DNA of 64,000 nucleotides from Pontibacter actiniarum (GCF_003585765.1 NZ_CP021235.1:434001-498000); one strand, 5' to 3'. Counted from the stretch's first letter, positions 8,590 to 16,188 are shown. The notes: generated by a model from the sequence alone, not told the origin. Made by a program: numbers and translations.

Positions 8590-9381
8590 ATGTCACATAC
8601 AGTAGTAGGAGTTTTCGACACCTCCAACGAGGCCCAAACCGCCTTACAACAGCTAGTTAGCAGCGGGTTTTCAAGAGACAACATCGATATTGCACCCAAC
8701 ACCAACGCGGGGGCGGACGAGCACGACAAGAAAGACGACAGTATAGGTAACTTCTTCCGGAACCTGTTCGGTAGCGGAGACCATTCGGAGCGGTACTCCA
8801 ACTACGCGCGAACGGGGGCTATTGTCACCGTGCACGTCAGGTCGGCGGCAGATGCCGAGAAAGCGGCCGATATACTGGACGAGCACGGCGCTGTAAACCT
8901 GGACGAGCGCGCTACCGGGCAAGGCACCGGTGCTGTAGCCGCAGACAGGGGCAGGCCCGAAACCTCCGCCACCGACACAACCATCCCGGTGGTAGAGGAG
9001 GAGATGCAGGTAGGGAAGCAGGAAGTAGAAACAGGGGGCGTGCGGTTACGCAGCCGCATTATAGAGCGCCCAATTGAGGAGCACCTGCGCCTGCGTGAAG
9101 AGCATGTGCGTGTGGAGCGCAACCCCGTAAACCGACCGGCTACACCAGGAGACATGAACGCCTTTAAGGAAGGCTCCGTTGAGATGACGGAGCATGCGGA
9201 AGAGCCCGTGGTGCGCAAAGAGGCCCGTGTCGTGGAAGAGATAAACCTCGGAAAGGATGTAGAAGAGCACGACGAGAACATCAAAGGCACTGTGCGCAAA
9301 ACAGACGTGGAAGTAGACAGGCTAGATGAAGACGAACTGCGCCGCCGCCGAACAGAAGGCGACCGGCCAGGCAATGTATAA
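8590..9381 (+). CDS. YsnF/AvaK domain (DUF2382) stress protein
   Basis: The 263-residue protein starts with a YflT-like general stress domain (residues 1-100, SHTVVGVFDTSNEAQTALQQ). After an acidic linker comes a DUF2382/YsnF domain (about residues 120-235), marked by VVEEEMQVGKQEVETGGVRL, LREEHVRVERNPVNRP and VEEINLGKDVEEHDENIKGTV. It ends in a charged Arg/Asp tail. Related proteins are induced by desiccation, heat or oxidative stress; their biochemical role is unknown. It is cytoplasmic by sequence and monocistronic. A 22-bp perfect hairpin lies just after the stop. Confidence 0.85.
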   Translation: MSHTVVGVFDTSNEAQTALQQLVSSGFSRDNIDIAPNTNAGADEHDKKDDSIGNFFRNLFGSGDHSERYSNYARTGAIVTVHVRSAADAEKAADILDEHGAVNLDERATGQGTGAVAADRGRPETSATDTTIPVVEEEMQVGKQEVETGGVRLRSRIIERPIEEHLRLREEHVRVERNPVNRPATPGDMNAFKEGSVEMTEHAEEPVVRKEARVVEEINLGKDVEEHDENIKGTVRKTDVEVDRLDEDELRRRRTEGDRPGNV

Positions 9382-9394
9382 CGAAGCTGCTGCA

Positions 9395-9449
9395 CAGCGT
9401 AAACACGAAGCGGAGGTTCCCAAAGAGCCTCCGCTTCGTGTTTACGCTG
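9395..9449 (+). repeat. 22-bp perfect inverted repeat after YsnF gene
   Basis: Arms 9395-9416 and 9428-9449 are perfectly complementary around an 11-nt loop, starting 14 nt after the stop codon. The sequence after it (AGGCGCCGCC) has no T run, so it is not a standard intrinsic terminator. It may stabilise the 3' end of the mRNA or act as a regulator site. Confidence 0.8.
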
Positions 9450-9591
9450 AGGCGCCGCCACCGGGAGCGGGTATGCCGCTGATTTTTGCCTTTAGCAGCA
9501 AGCCCTGGCGAAGGAGAACGAACGGCCGCGCTCGTAGTTCTAAGCAGGCACAAAGGCCGCTGGAAGTGTCCCCTTGAGCGTAAGCTAAAAG

Positions 9592-9615
9592 CACAAGCGC
9601 GCACGTCCGCTTGTG
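9592..9615. repeat. diverged REP-like palindrome
   Basis: Arms CACAAGCG (9592-9599) and CGCTTGTG (9608-9615) with an 8-nt loop. The arms equal those of the REP elements around the RAYT gene at 11924-12472, but the centre has diverged. Confidence 0.5.
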
Positions 9616-9732
9616 ACGTAGTACAGCAGCTACTTGTCACTGGGTTTTCTTGCGTTACAGCGGTACTTACCTGTTGGTAAACAGGCTTGTGTACCGACGT
9701 GTCGAACATAACACCAGGTGCGTGGTTAAGAG

Positions 9733-9803
9733 GTAGCAGGTCGCAGTCGGCAACCAGGCAGCCAGCGTGCTACGCCGGGACGAATGTGGTGTAGCATTTT
9801 TTT
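9733..9803 (+). promoter_or_regulatory. terminator-like hairpin with competing upstream arm
   Basis: TGCTAC (9768-9773) can pair with GTAGCA at 9791-9796, followed by seven T, giving a terminator. It can also pair with an identical GTAGCA at 9733-9738, with CGC/GCG (9742-9744 and 9765-9767) extending this. Such mutually exclusive pairing is attenuator-like. However, a -7 box lies just after it at 9806, so it may simply be an upstream terminator. Confidence 0.4.
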
Positions 9804-9805
9804 AA

Positions 9806-9813
9806 TAAATTTG
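9806..9813 (+). promoter_or_regulatory. -7 promoter box of PLP enzyme gene
   Basis: TAAATTTG matches TAnnTTTG exactly, 38 nt before the ATG at 9852. No good TTTG box is seen 20 nt upstream. Confidence 0.4.
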
Positions 9814-9851
9814 AGCTATCTAAATTAAAGGCTTATCACGATAGAAATATT

Positions 9852-11696
9852 ATGGAAGACAGTAAAGTGCTGAACTATATTGAAGAGGTATTAGAAAACA
9901 TGCCAGCCGACTGGTTGAGGCTAACAACCCATCGGCTGGATATTTACAACGAGCAACTAGCCAAAACCCAATTCTTGGAGCAGTTTGAAGCTTTGTTTGA
10001 AGCACGCAATGCGGAAACAGCAGCGCTCAGTGCGTTACCCACTGCTTTCGACTATATCCGCTTAGGCCATCCGTTGTCTTCAATCCTGGAGTGGGCAATT
10101 GCCAGCCTGCACAACCTGAAGCCGGAAAATGTCATCAGCTTTTCCTCCCGGACGATGCCTGTTTTAGCCGTTCTCAGGAAAAACCTGCTTACGCATAAGA
10201 ACACCCAAATTGTTTATACTGGTGAGCTGCCGGACTTTTTCGATGCTGAGGTACTGGAGCGTGTGTATGGGTACAAATTCGACTTAAAGCGGGTTGAGAA
10301 AGCAGAAGATGTTACTGCGTTTGACGGCAGCACCGTTTTCTTCTCACAAGAGGCTGAAGTAGGGCAGGCTACCCTCACCCCACAAATTGATTTCTATGTA
10401 AGTGTGCACGGTGACCTTGGAAGTGTTTTGTTGGTAAACGGAGAAAAGAACAATGGTTACGTGTCAGAAATCCAGCATGTAAGAAGGAGGGAAAGTATAG
10501 CCATGACGCCGGCCAATAGTTTCGCTGCCTTACAGCAACTGATCGGGAAACCTTTTTCCGGTAAGGAGCAACGTGATGCCGCGGCGAACAAGGCAAAGGT
10601 GCTAGACCTACTCAAAAGCATTACCGGCACAAATGCTAACGCTTTAGTTGGTTCTTCGGGGTTGTCTATGCAGTATGCGATCATGATGGGCCTTGTTCAC
10701 GAGGCGCTGGAAAAGCACACCGGAAAAGCCATCAAGTTTGTTGTTCCGCCAAACTGCTATGGCGGCACAAACGACCAGGCAAGGCGCATAGCCGCTATTC
10801 TGGATAATGTGGAAGTGGTGGACCTCCTCGTAGATAGGGAGAATAACATGGTGCAAAGTATAGACACCGTGCTGGAGAAAATTGCCAGCCAGGATGCTGT
10901 GCCTTACATTATTGCTGAAATTCCAACCAACCCAAGAGTAGAGGTTCCGGACCTTGAAAAGTTAAGGGAGGCGCTGAGCAAAACGCGTAAGACGGCAACC
11001 GGAAGTGTTGCTGTTGACCCGGTATTTATACTTGACCAAACGTTCTGCCCAAATGTGCAGTTTGTTGGTAAAGACGGAATCCTCTCCTCAATCAGAAGCA
11101 TTTCATACGCCAGCGGATCCAAGTTCCCAAGTGGCGGAAAAGCTACTGCTGGTTACTGTGTCGCAAACAGCAAAGCCGAAGCTTTGCTGGAGAAAATAGA
11201 CAAGCACCTGAGGCTTTGCGATAACGAAGCGACCGACCTCCAGATGGAAATACTGGCAGAACAGCTGCCTTCTATGAACCAGCGCATTGAGGCTGCCTAC
11301 AGGAATACGCGCGAGTTTGTAAACTTCATTAAGGATACCTTACCGGAGGCGAAGATCAATTTCGTTTCTGAAGAATTGGCAGAACAAGGGTTTACGCCAT
11401 CGGTGTTTTCGCTGGATTTGCCTACAAAGGGAAACACAGCTGAGGAAAGGGAAGCCTACAAGCGGGAGCTCAATAATAAGTTGATCAACATGATGATCAC
11501 TGAAATCCCTAATGAAAGCAAATACTGTGTGAGCTACGGCCAGCTAAAAGGGTGCTACTGGACCATACCTGCCACCTCCACGCAAGGCACCACCAAAGAA
11601 GCCGACAAAGACTATATCGCCCGGGTATCTCTGTCCCCGGACTTAGATCTTGAGCTTCATAAAAAAGTGTTTGCAGATTTTGTAGAGCAGATTTAA
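9852..11696 (+). CDS. Cys/Met-metabolism-type PLP-dependent enzyme, long form
   Basis: A 614-residue pyridoxal-phosphate enzyme. The region from about residue 260 resembles the Cys/Met metabolism family (cystathionine gamma-synthase and beta-lyase type): a cofactor-binding glycine/serine stretch (ALVGSSGLSMQYAIMMGL), VVPPNCYGGTNDQARR, the Asp-containing strand DPVFILDQT, and the Schiff-base lysine in ASGSKFPSGGKATAGY, with Lys 424 as likely catalytic residue. It is about 200 residues longer than typical members (around 390-400), the extra part being mostly an N-terminal domain without a recognised motif. The substrate cannot be fixed; sulfur amino acid metabolism is the family expectation. 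Monocistronic. Confidence 0.72.
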   Translation: MEDSKVLNYIEEVLENMPADWLRLTTHRLDIYNEQLAKTQFLEQFEALFEARNAETAALSALPTAFDYIRLGHPLSSILEWAIASLHNLKPENVISFSSRTMPVLAVLRKNLLTHKNTQIVYTGELPDFFDAEVLERVYGYKFDLKRVEKAEDVTAFDGSTVFFSQEAEVGQATLTPQIDFYVSVHGDLGSVLLVNGEKNNGYVSEIQHVRRRESIAMTPANSFAALQQLIGKPFSGKEQRDAAANKAKVLDLLKSITGTNANALVGSSGLSMQYAIMMGLVHEALEKHTGKAIKFVVPPNCYGGTNDQARRIAAILDNVEVVDLLVDRENNMVQSIDTVLEKIASQDAVPYIIAEIPTNPRVEVPDLEKLREALSKTRKTATGSVAVDPVFILDQTFCPNVQFVGKDGILSSIRSISYASGSKFPSGGKATAGYCVANSKAEALLEKIDKHLRLCDNEATDLQMEILAEQLPSMNQRIEAAYRNTREFVNFIKDTLPEAKINFVSEELAEQGFTPSVFSLDLPTKGNTAEEREAYKRELNNKLINMMITEIPNESKYCVSYGQLKGCYWTIPATSTQGTTKEADKDYIARVSLSPDLDLELHKKVFADFVEQI

Positions 11697-11870
11697 GGCT
11701 GGTGGAGGTATTGTAACCGGAGCCAGTTCTTACGTATGTTAGCCGCTATGTTACTCGCTTATGCGATGTAATGTAGCGGCTAACGGCGTTTTAAAGCTAC
11801 GATACATGCTTCCTTTTGTGCTGCTGGTTTGGTTGCTGGTAAAAACACCAATAACGGAGGGGTAAACACT

Positions 11871-11892
11871 GGCGCAAGCGTCCGCTTGTGCC
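11871..11892 (+). repeat. REP palindrome, left of RAYT gene
   Basis: Arms GGCGCAAGCG and CGCTTGTGCC around TC (22 nt), pairing with one G-T. It is located 31 nt from the 3' end of the transposase gene. The copy at 12654-12675 is its exact reverse complement. Confidence 0.85.
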
Positions 11893-11923
11893 GCGGTACT
11901 AACGGTGCATACTGTACTCCACC

Positions 11924-12472
11924 TTACACAATCAGCATAATATCCAGCAGGCTGGGTTCTCCTGCATAGGCAGTGGCGCTGCTGTAAGTATACGCCTCGG
12001 GGAGGCTGACAAACCCTGCCTTTACCGGATTCTGGTGGATATAGTCCAGCTTCTGCTGCAGCAGAAAGTTCGTGTTAAGCTCGATGGGGTGGTTGTGCTG
12101 CTGCCAGAACTGATAATCGTTGTTGTTGCCGTTCTTCTTCCCGGCCCGTTGCATCAGCCAGAGCATCCAATCTTTGCGGCTCTCCTGCGGGTTATCCTGT
12201 ATGGCCTTTCTGAGTTGGGTGGAAGTATAGCTTTTAAAGTCGCGCAGGATGTTTTGGAGCGGCTCCTGCTGGCTACCGACGATCAGGTGCACGTGGTTTG
12301 TCATGATACAGTAGGCGTACACTTCCAGGCCCTTCTGCCTAGTGCAGTAGTTAAGGCTATCGAGTAGCACCTGCCTGTACTCTTCCCGACCGAACACGTC
12401 GATCCAGTATACTACCGAAAAACTGACAAAGTATAATTTGCGCTGGTCCCTGATTTTATACTTCCTGCTCAT
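11924..12472 (-). CDS. REP-associated tyrosine transposase (RAYT), Y1 family
   Basis: A single-strand DNA nuclease of the Y1/HUH family related to IS200/IS605 TnpA but domesticated with REP palindromes. The 182 residues show the HUH metal site NHVHLIV (His 60 and His 62) and the C-terminal helix KLDYIHQNPVKAG, in which Tyr 144 is the likely nucleophile. All hallmark residues are present, so the enzyme looks intact. The gene is flanked by near-identical palindromes at 11871-11892 on one side and 12559-12578 plus 12654-12675 on the other, the classic RAYT arrangement. No terminal repeats or target duplication suggest an autonomous transposon. Confidence 0.92.
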   Translation of the reverse strand: MSRKYKIRDQRKLYFVSFSVVYWIDVFGREEYRQVLLDSLNYCTRQKGLEVYAYCIMTNHVHLIVGSQQEPLQNILRDFKSYTSTQLRKAIQDNPQESRKDWMLWLMQRAGKKNGNNNDYQFWQQHNHPIELNTNFLLQQKLDYIHQNPVKAGFVSLPEAYTYSSATAYAGEPSLLDIMLIV

Positions 12473-12558
12473 ACGCTGTAGTATGGTTTAGCCTTTCCAT
12501 ACTTGGCTACAGGCTAGCTGGTTTTCCCAGGCAGACATAAAGTCTATGTAATCTCATA

Positions 12559-12578
12559 GCGCAAGCGTCCGCTTGTGC
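12559..12578 (+). repeat. REP palindrome, upstream of RAYT gene
   Basis: Same core as the element at 11871-11892 (GCGCAAGCG, TC, CGCTTGTGC) in the same orientation. Together with the inverted copy 75 nt away it forms a BIME-like pair. Confidence 0.85.
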
Positions 12579-12653
12579 TGCCACTGCTTTGGCTACAGGT
12601 TTATTAGTTTGCTGGCTGTGATGCGGGGCAAATGGGTTGTTTTGCTGTCGCAA

Positions 12654-12675
12654 GGCACAAGCGGACGCTTGCGCC
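12654..12675 (-). repeat. REP palindrome, inverted copy
   Basis: Exact reverse complement of 11871-11892. It lies opposite in orientation to the copy at 12559-12578, completing an inverted REP pair. Confidence 0.85.
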
Positions 12676-12722
12676 AGGGGGGGAGTATTCAGCTATTATA
12701 GAAATTCAGGACATCTAAGAGT

Positions 12723-12757
12723 AAAAGACCAGACAAAAATATAATCTGGTCTTTTTA
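12723..12757. terminator. terminator of the AT-rich two-gene operon
   Basis: Stem AAAAGACCAGA / TCTGGTCTTTT (12723-12733 with 12745-12755), 11-nt loop, T tracts on both strands. It lies immediately after the stop of the minus-strand gene at 12765. Confidence 0.88.
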
Positions 12758-12764
12758 TTCAACA

Positions 12765-13676
12765 TCATTCTGCTTCAATTCCTATCAGCTCGTACAAGGT
12801 TTTCTCATTCCCCGTCTTATAGATAGTTTTATAAATTCTTAATTGAAATCGACAAAGTTGATTCAAGAAATCTTTGTATGAAATAACCTCCTCTTCTCCT
12901 AGTTCTTTTCCAATACTTCCTGAAATTGGCTTTCCATCAATATCAACCATTTCAAATTTTCCTGAATCTAGAAGAATTCCGCGCAAAGTACCTAGAACAA
13001 ATATTTCATTCTCTTCACTTTCTGCAGCGTCAACACGTTCAAAAGCAACTCTAACATCTTCTTCTGATATTTGAATTCCGAAATCTCCAGACTCCATTTT
13101 GATAACTGAATTCTCCTTGTAAACAGCTTCTAAGAATTTCTTCAAATTACTTAATGTACCTTTAGGAGAATTTGCTGTTGCTAACTCAAATTGTTCATCG
13201 CCTTCAGCTGCAGAACTTATTAACTGTATAGTTTGCTTAATTGCTTTTCCTACTTCTTGCTCATCAAATAAATCACTTGATTCTAACTGGCTTAGCTCAA
13301 CTCCAAATGACCCAACAGGTAAAGCTGTTAAATACAAATCAGTATTTGCTTTCTTTTTTTTCTGATTTTTACCTTGAGCAGCCCCGAATCGAATAAGTGC
13401 GGTTTGAGTCTTGACTAATGATTGAAATGGGTCTACAGTTTTACTTACAAAGCGAGATTTAATTCCTTGTGAACCTTTTACAGCACTTCCACTAAAGAGC
13501 AAACGCACTTTTGCCTCAGTTACATTTTTAGGAAGCCCCTCTAACTCCTGCTGCAATTGCGCTAACTTGTCTTTTGCACCCAAAGACATGATAGGATGAT
13601 CTCCTACAAGATTAAGCATTCGCTCTGTATCAACAATTTGAGCTTTTATTTCCTGAATTCTATTAAACAAACTCAT
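12765..13676 (-). CDS. unknown protein, partner of DUF6932-type gene
   Basis: A 303-residue cytoplasmic protein not recognised as a member of a characterised family. Residues 1-48 look like a coiled coil (IQEIKAQIVDTERMLNLV and KDKLAQLQQELEGL). They are followed by a segment starting LLFSGSAVKGSQGIKSRFVS (about residues 59-78) and a mixed alpha/beta region, with a Lys-rich loop near residue 105 (KNQKKKKAN). Its start overlaps the end of the upstream nucleotidyltransferase-like gene by 4 nt, indicating translational coupling and a joint function. The DNA is clearly AT-richer than the flanks and lacks the TATACTT word common elsewhere, as expected for horizontal transfer. A role in defence or toxin-antitoxin is inference from context only. 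Confidence 0.6.
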   Translation of the reverse strand: MSLFNRIQEIKAQIVDTERMLNLVGDHPIMSLGAKDKLAQLQQELEGLPKNVTEAKVRLLFSGSAVKGSQGIKSRFVSKTVDPFQSLVKTQTALIRFGAAQGKNQKKKKANTDLYLTALPVGSFGVELSQLESSDLFDEQEVGKAIKQTIQLISSAAEGDEQFELATANSPKGTLSNLKKFLEAVYKENSVIKMESGDFGIQISEEDVRVAFERVDAAESEENEIFVLGTLRGILLDSGKFEMVDIDGKPISGSIGKELGEEEVISYKDFLNQLCRFQLRIYKTIYKTGNEKTLYELIGIEAE

Positions 13677-14263
13677 ATAATCCCCTTCTGTGAGTTTAAG
13701 TATTGTAACGCTTGTTGATCCTCAATAGGTGTATTTATGGGTATACGTAAAATCCCTTTCCAAATTTGATTTCTTCTGTGTGTAAATAGCTGAATCCAAA
13801 ATCTTGTAGCTTCAATTACACGGAACGGGTCGGTTGCGATATCAACTGGTTGATTATCTACTTTATATTTTACTTTTGCCTTACTTGGCATTGCAAATTC
13901 GATAAAATTTGATGTTATATTTTTATTCACGTCAATCACTATGCCAGGTGTTTTTTCTAGTTGTCCAGCATAAAATGTAACAACATCAATATCTTTTGGT
14001 GGTCGTTTCTCTAGTGTCTCAATATCTTCTAAAAAGCTTCCATCAAGCCACTGATAGCCAAGAATTATATCTTCCAAAGTCATTTTCTCACGAAAAGAAA
14101 TAAAGCCTTCTAATATTGCTATACGTTCTTTTGAAGTAGCAAATCTATTGCAAAGCTCAATTATAGTACAATCATATGGAGAAACTTGAGAAGAGGAGGT
14201 TGGGTGATTCCCTTGGTATGGAGGAAGAACTCTATTATGATCAAAAGAAGGAATTGGAGGCAT
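13673..14263 (-). CDS. DUF6932-type protein, nucleotidyltransferase-like
   Basis: The 196-residue protein begins MPPIPSFDHNRVLPPYQGN and resembles the family I know as DUF6932 (from memory, not searched). Residues 75-93 read GSFLED...KDIDVVTF, which fits the nucleotidyltransferase-fold signature hG[GS] followed by D-x-D (Gly 75, Ser 76, Asp 91, Asp 93). A downstream acidic strand (IVIDV, Asp 111) could supply the third metal ligand. It is the first gene of an AT-rich two-gene operon placed between a RAYT gene and a tRNA-Leu, with a 4-nt overlap to its partner. The fold inference is moderately strong; activity and target are unknown. Confidence 0.68.
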   Translation of the reverse strand: MPPIPSFDHNRVLPPYQGNHPTSSSQVSPYDCTIIELCNRFATSKERIAILEGFISFREKMTLEDIILGYQWLDGSFLEDIETLEKRPPKDIDVVTFYAGQLEKTPGIVIDVNKNITSNFIEFAMPSKAKVKYKVDNQPVDIATDPFRVIEATRFWIQLFTHRRNQIWKGILRIPINTPIEDQQALQYLNSQKGII

Positions 14264-14381
14264 AAAAGTTTGTTCTGTATCTAAATTATATCAGTTTTAC
14301 TTTAAATCATTGCAATATAATATTTATAATATTTATACGTACAATAAAAAAACAGTCCCCTATACCGTCCCCTGAAAACAA

Positions 14382-14418
14382 AAAAAGCCCTGTAAATTAA
14401 GTATTTACAGGGCTTTTT
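14382..14418. terminator. terminator after tRNA-Leu
   Basis: Stem GCCCTGTAAAT / ATTTACAGGGC (14387-14397 with 14403-14413) flanked by A and T runs on both sides. It terminates the minus-strand tRNA transcript and insulates it from the accessory operon. Confidence 0.9.
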
Positions 14419-14430
14419 ATTCACTAAATG

Positions 14431-14514
14431 TACCTTGGGCCGGAGTCGAACCGGCACGAGTGTAACCTCATTGGTGTTTGAGACCAACGCGTCTACCAAT
14501 TCCGCCACCAAGGC
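14431..14514 (-). tRNA. tRNA-Leu (anticodon CAA)
   Basis: 84-nt cloverleaf on the minus strand: acceptor GCCTTGG paired with CCAAGGT, D-loop AATTGGTAGACG, anticodon loop CTCAAAC giving CAA (reads UUG), long variable arm and T-loop GGTTCGACTCC. CCA is not encoded. It sits between hscB and the AT-rich operon, a typical position for an island integration site. Confidence 0.95.
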
Positions 14515-14525
14515 ATGTTCCTCTG

Positions 14526-15062
14526 TCAGGAACGCGATGCAAACTTAGATAAACTTTCTTGAATGCGCAACAGGTATTTCTTCTTCAGGTAGTAAGTTTT
14601 TACCTCCTGCAGGGCCTCCTCCTTGGTAACGCCATGAAGCTCAGGATATCGCTGCAAAACAGGCAGTACGTCATTGTCTAGCTGCGCCATTACGCCGCTG
14701 CTTTTCTGCCCGATTTCGTGCAGTTTGTCGGCATCAAAGTCAAACTCCAGCTCCATCAGCTCCTCGTTCAGCTCCATCATCTCCATCAGGAAGTCAGAAG
14801 GCAGTTCGTTTTTACCGCCTTCCTCCAGCAGCCCGTGCTCCTTCAGGATGTACTGCATGCGCAGGTCCGGGTCGGAGAGGGTGCGGTAAGCGTTGGTGTT
14901 CTGGGTGCTGAGCTGCAGAATCTCCTGCTGCTTTTCCTGCGGCTCGTTGGCAAAAAAGTCCGGGTGGTACTCGCGGCTCAGTTTATAGTAGGTGTTCTTC
15001 AGGGCCTTCTCATCCAACAGAAAGCTCTCGGGTATATTATAGAATTCGAAGTAGTTGCTCAT
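14526..15062 (-). CDS. hscB: Fe-S cluster co-chaperone HscB
   Basis: J-domain co-chaperone that delivers the scaffold IscU to the Hsp70 partner HscA during iron-sulfur cluster assembly in the cytoplasm. The 178 residues have a J domain (1-75) with the HPD tripeptide in REYHPDFF (His 33), then the three-helix HscB C-terminal domain (about residues 85-170). Length is standard. No hscA or isc genes are adjacent. The tRNA-Leu begins 11 nt after the stop codon on the same strand and may be co-transcribed. Confidence 0.93.
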   Translation of the reverse strand: MSNYFEFYNIPESFLLDEKALKNTYYKLSREYHPDFFANEPQEKQQEILQLSTQNTNAYRTLSDPDLRMQYILKEHGLLEEGGKNELPSDFLMEMMELNEELMELEFDFDADKLHEIGQKSSGVMAQLDNDVLPVLQRYPELHGVTKEEALQEVKTYYLKKKYLLRIQESLSKFASRS

Positions 15063-15191
15063 CTACAGTAGGGTTTAAAGTATGAATTGCTCTACAAAGG
15101 TACAGAAACTGGCACACTAATGTTCGCAGGTAAACTTTGCACAACGTTTCATCCCGGCGTAGTTATATTTTTTATTTAGACTATTTCTAAA

Positions 15192-15199
15192 TAAATTTG
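15192..15199 (+). promoter_or_regulatory. -7 promoter box of response regulator gene
   Basis: TAAATTTG matches TAnnTTTG; the expected TTTG box region at 15168-15171 is a T run only. It predicts a leader of about 40 nt. Confidence 0.4.
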
Positions 15200-15245
15200 G
15201 GCATCTTGTGAAAACAGCCTCCTGCTAAACCTGAAGAAAACAGAT

Positions 15246-15884
15246 ATGCCCGCAACTAAAGTGCTTGTAGCCGATGCCAACCTGCTGATCAGGAAAGGAA
15301 TTGTTGCGCTCTTACAGCAGCAGGAAGGGCTACAGGTAATCGCCGAGGCCGAGAGCGAGGATGAACTGCTGCAGCTGGTGCAGCAGCACGAGCCAGACGT
15401 GGTGGTGCTGGACTGTAACCAGCCCGGCCTGCTGGAGCTTGCAAGGCTTGCCACGCTAAAAGGCCTGGTTACGAATACCCATCTGCTGGTGATCACCGAC
15501 GATTGCGGAAAGGATACCGTGCTGGAGGCGCTCAAGGCCGGCGCGACAGGCTACGTCCTGAAAGTATGCGGCGAGCAGGAGATTGTGAGCGCCGTGCTGG
15601 CTACGGCACGGGGCGAGCGCTTTATGTGCAGCCAGGTGCTGGATGCCGTGTTTAAGGAGGACAGCACACCGGAGGCCGAGCACCCGCTCACCCCCCGCGA
15701 AATCGAGATCATCCAGCTTATTGCCGAGGGTAACTCCACGCTGCAGATTGCCGACACGCTCTTCCTGAGCCACCACACGATTAACTCTCACCGTAAGAAT
15801 ATTCTACGCAAACTGGGCATAAAGTCGCCCGCAGAGCTTATCGTGAAGGCCCTGGACCTGGGCATTGTAAAACCCCACCGTTAA
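15246..15884 (+). CDS. NarL/FixJ-type response regulator, orphan
   Basis: Two-component transcription factor of 212 residues. The receiver domain (1-120) has the phospho-acceptor Asp 56 (VVVLDCNQPG), Thr 84 and Lys 106 (YVLKVCG). The usual N-terminal acidic pair reads Asp 10-Ala 11, so one Mg-binding acidic residue is missing. The C-terminal LuxR-type helix-turn-helix is intact (about residues 145-205, LTPREIEIIQLIAEGNST and HTINSHRKNILRKLGI). No histidine kinase gene is nearby. It probably binds DNA and is regulated by a distant or missing kinase, or works partly without phosphorylation. Confidence 0.88.
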   Translation: MPATKVLVADANLLIRKGIVALLQQQEGLQVIAEAESEDELLQLVQQHEPDVVVLDCNQPGLLELARLATLKGLVTNTHLLVITDDCGKDTVLEALKAGATGYVLKVCGEQEIVSAVLATARGERFMCSQVLDAVFKEDSTPEAEHPLTPREIEIIQLIAEGNSTLQIADTLFLSHHTINSHRKNILRKLGIKSPAELIVKALDLGIVKPHR

Positions 15885-16119
15885 CCCGCTGCCATACAAC
15901 GCCCCGGCGGCGGCTGCCGCTGGCCTGCAGGCGCCCGGCTTATACATAGGCGGTACGGTTTCCCTTGTTTCGGGCTTTACATTCTCCGTAGCTGCTGCTC
16001 GGGCGCGCGGGGCAGGCGAGACTCCCAGCAAAAGAAGCAGGCCCGGCGGCAGCCGTAGCCACAGGCAACTCCCTAGTTCTAGCTAGCCCACCGGCAGCCA
16101 TTTTGGCTATTACCAGCGA

Positions 16120-16150
16120 TTGACGGGCAGCGGGCCCGGCTGTACCTTTG
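16120..16150 (+). promoter_or_regulatory. promoter TTG-N20-TACCTTTG
   Basis: TTG at 16120-16122 and TACCTTTG at 16143-16150, separated by 20 nt, a good Bacteroidota promoter. It lies about 40 nt before the small frame starting at 16189. Confidence 0.5.
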
Positions 16151-16188
16151 TATCATTGGTTATCGTTCCAGCTAAGAGGCGACATAAC

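Noticed and set aside
9702-9851. SAM or other known riboswitch in front of the PLP enzyme gene
   Set aside because: Consensus segments of SAM-I, SAM-II and SAH riboswitches could not be matched; only generic hairpin competition is seen.
11871-12675. complete IS200/IS605-type insertion sequence
   Set aside because: The transposase looks like a RAYT (single gene, no tnpB, flanked by REP palindromes instead of subterminal IS hairpins with a target site).
14341-14382. possible attachment site (CCCCTATAC-cGTCCCC direct repeat) near tRNA-Leu
   Set aside because: The repeat is too short and no second copy of the tRNA 3' end was found on the other side of the AT-rich operon, so integration into the tRNA is not demonstrated.
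14302-14511. 69-codon frame overlapping tRNA-Leu
   Set aside because: It is the translation of the tRNA and its terminator.
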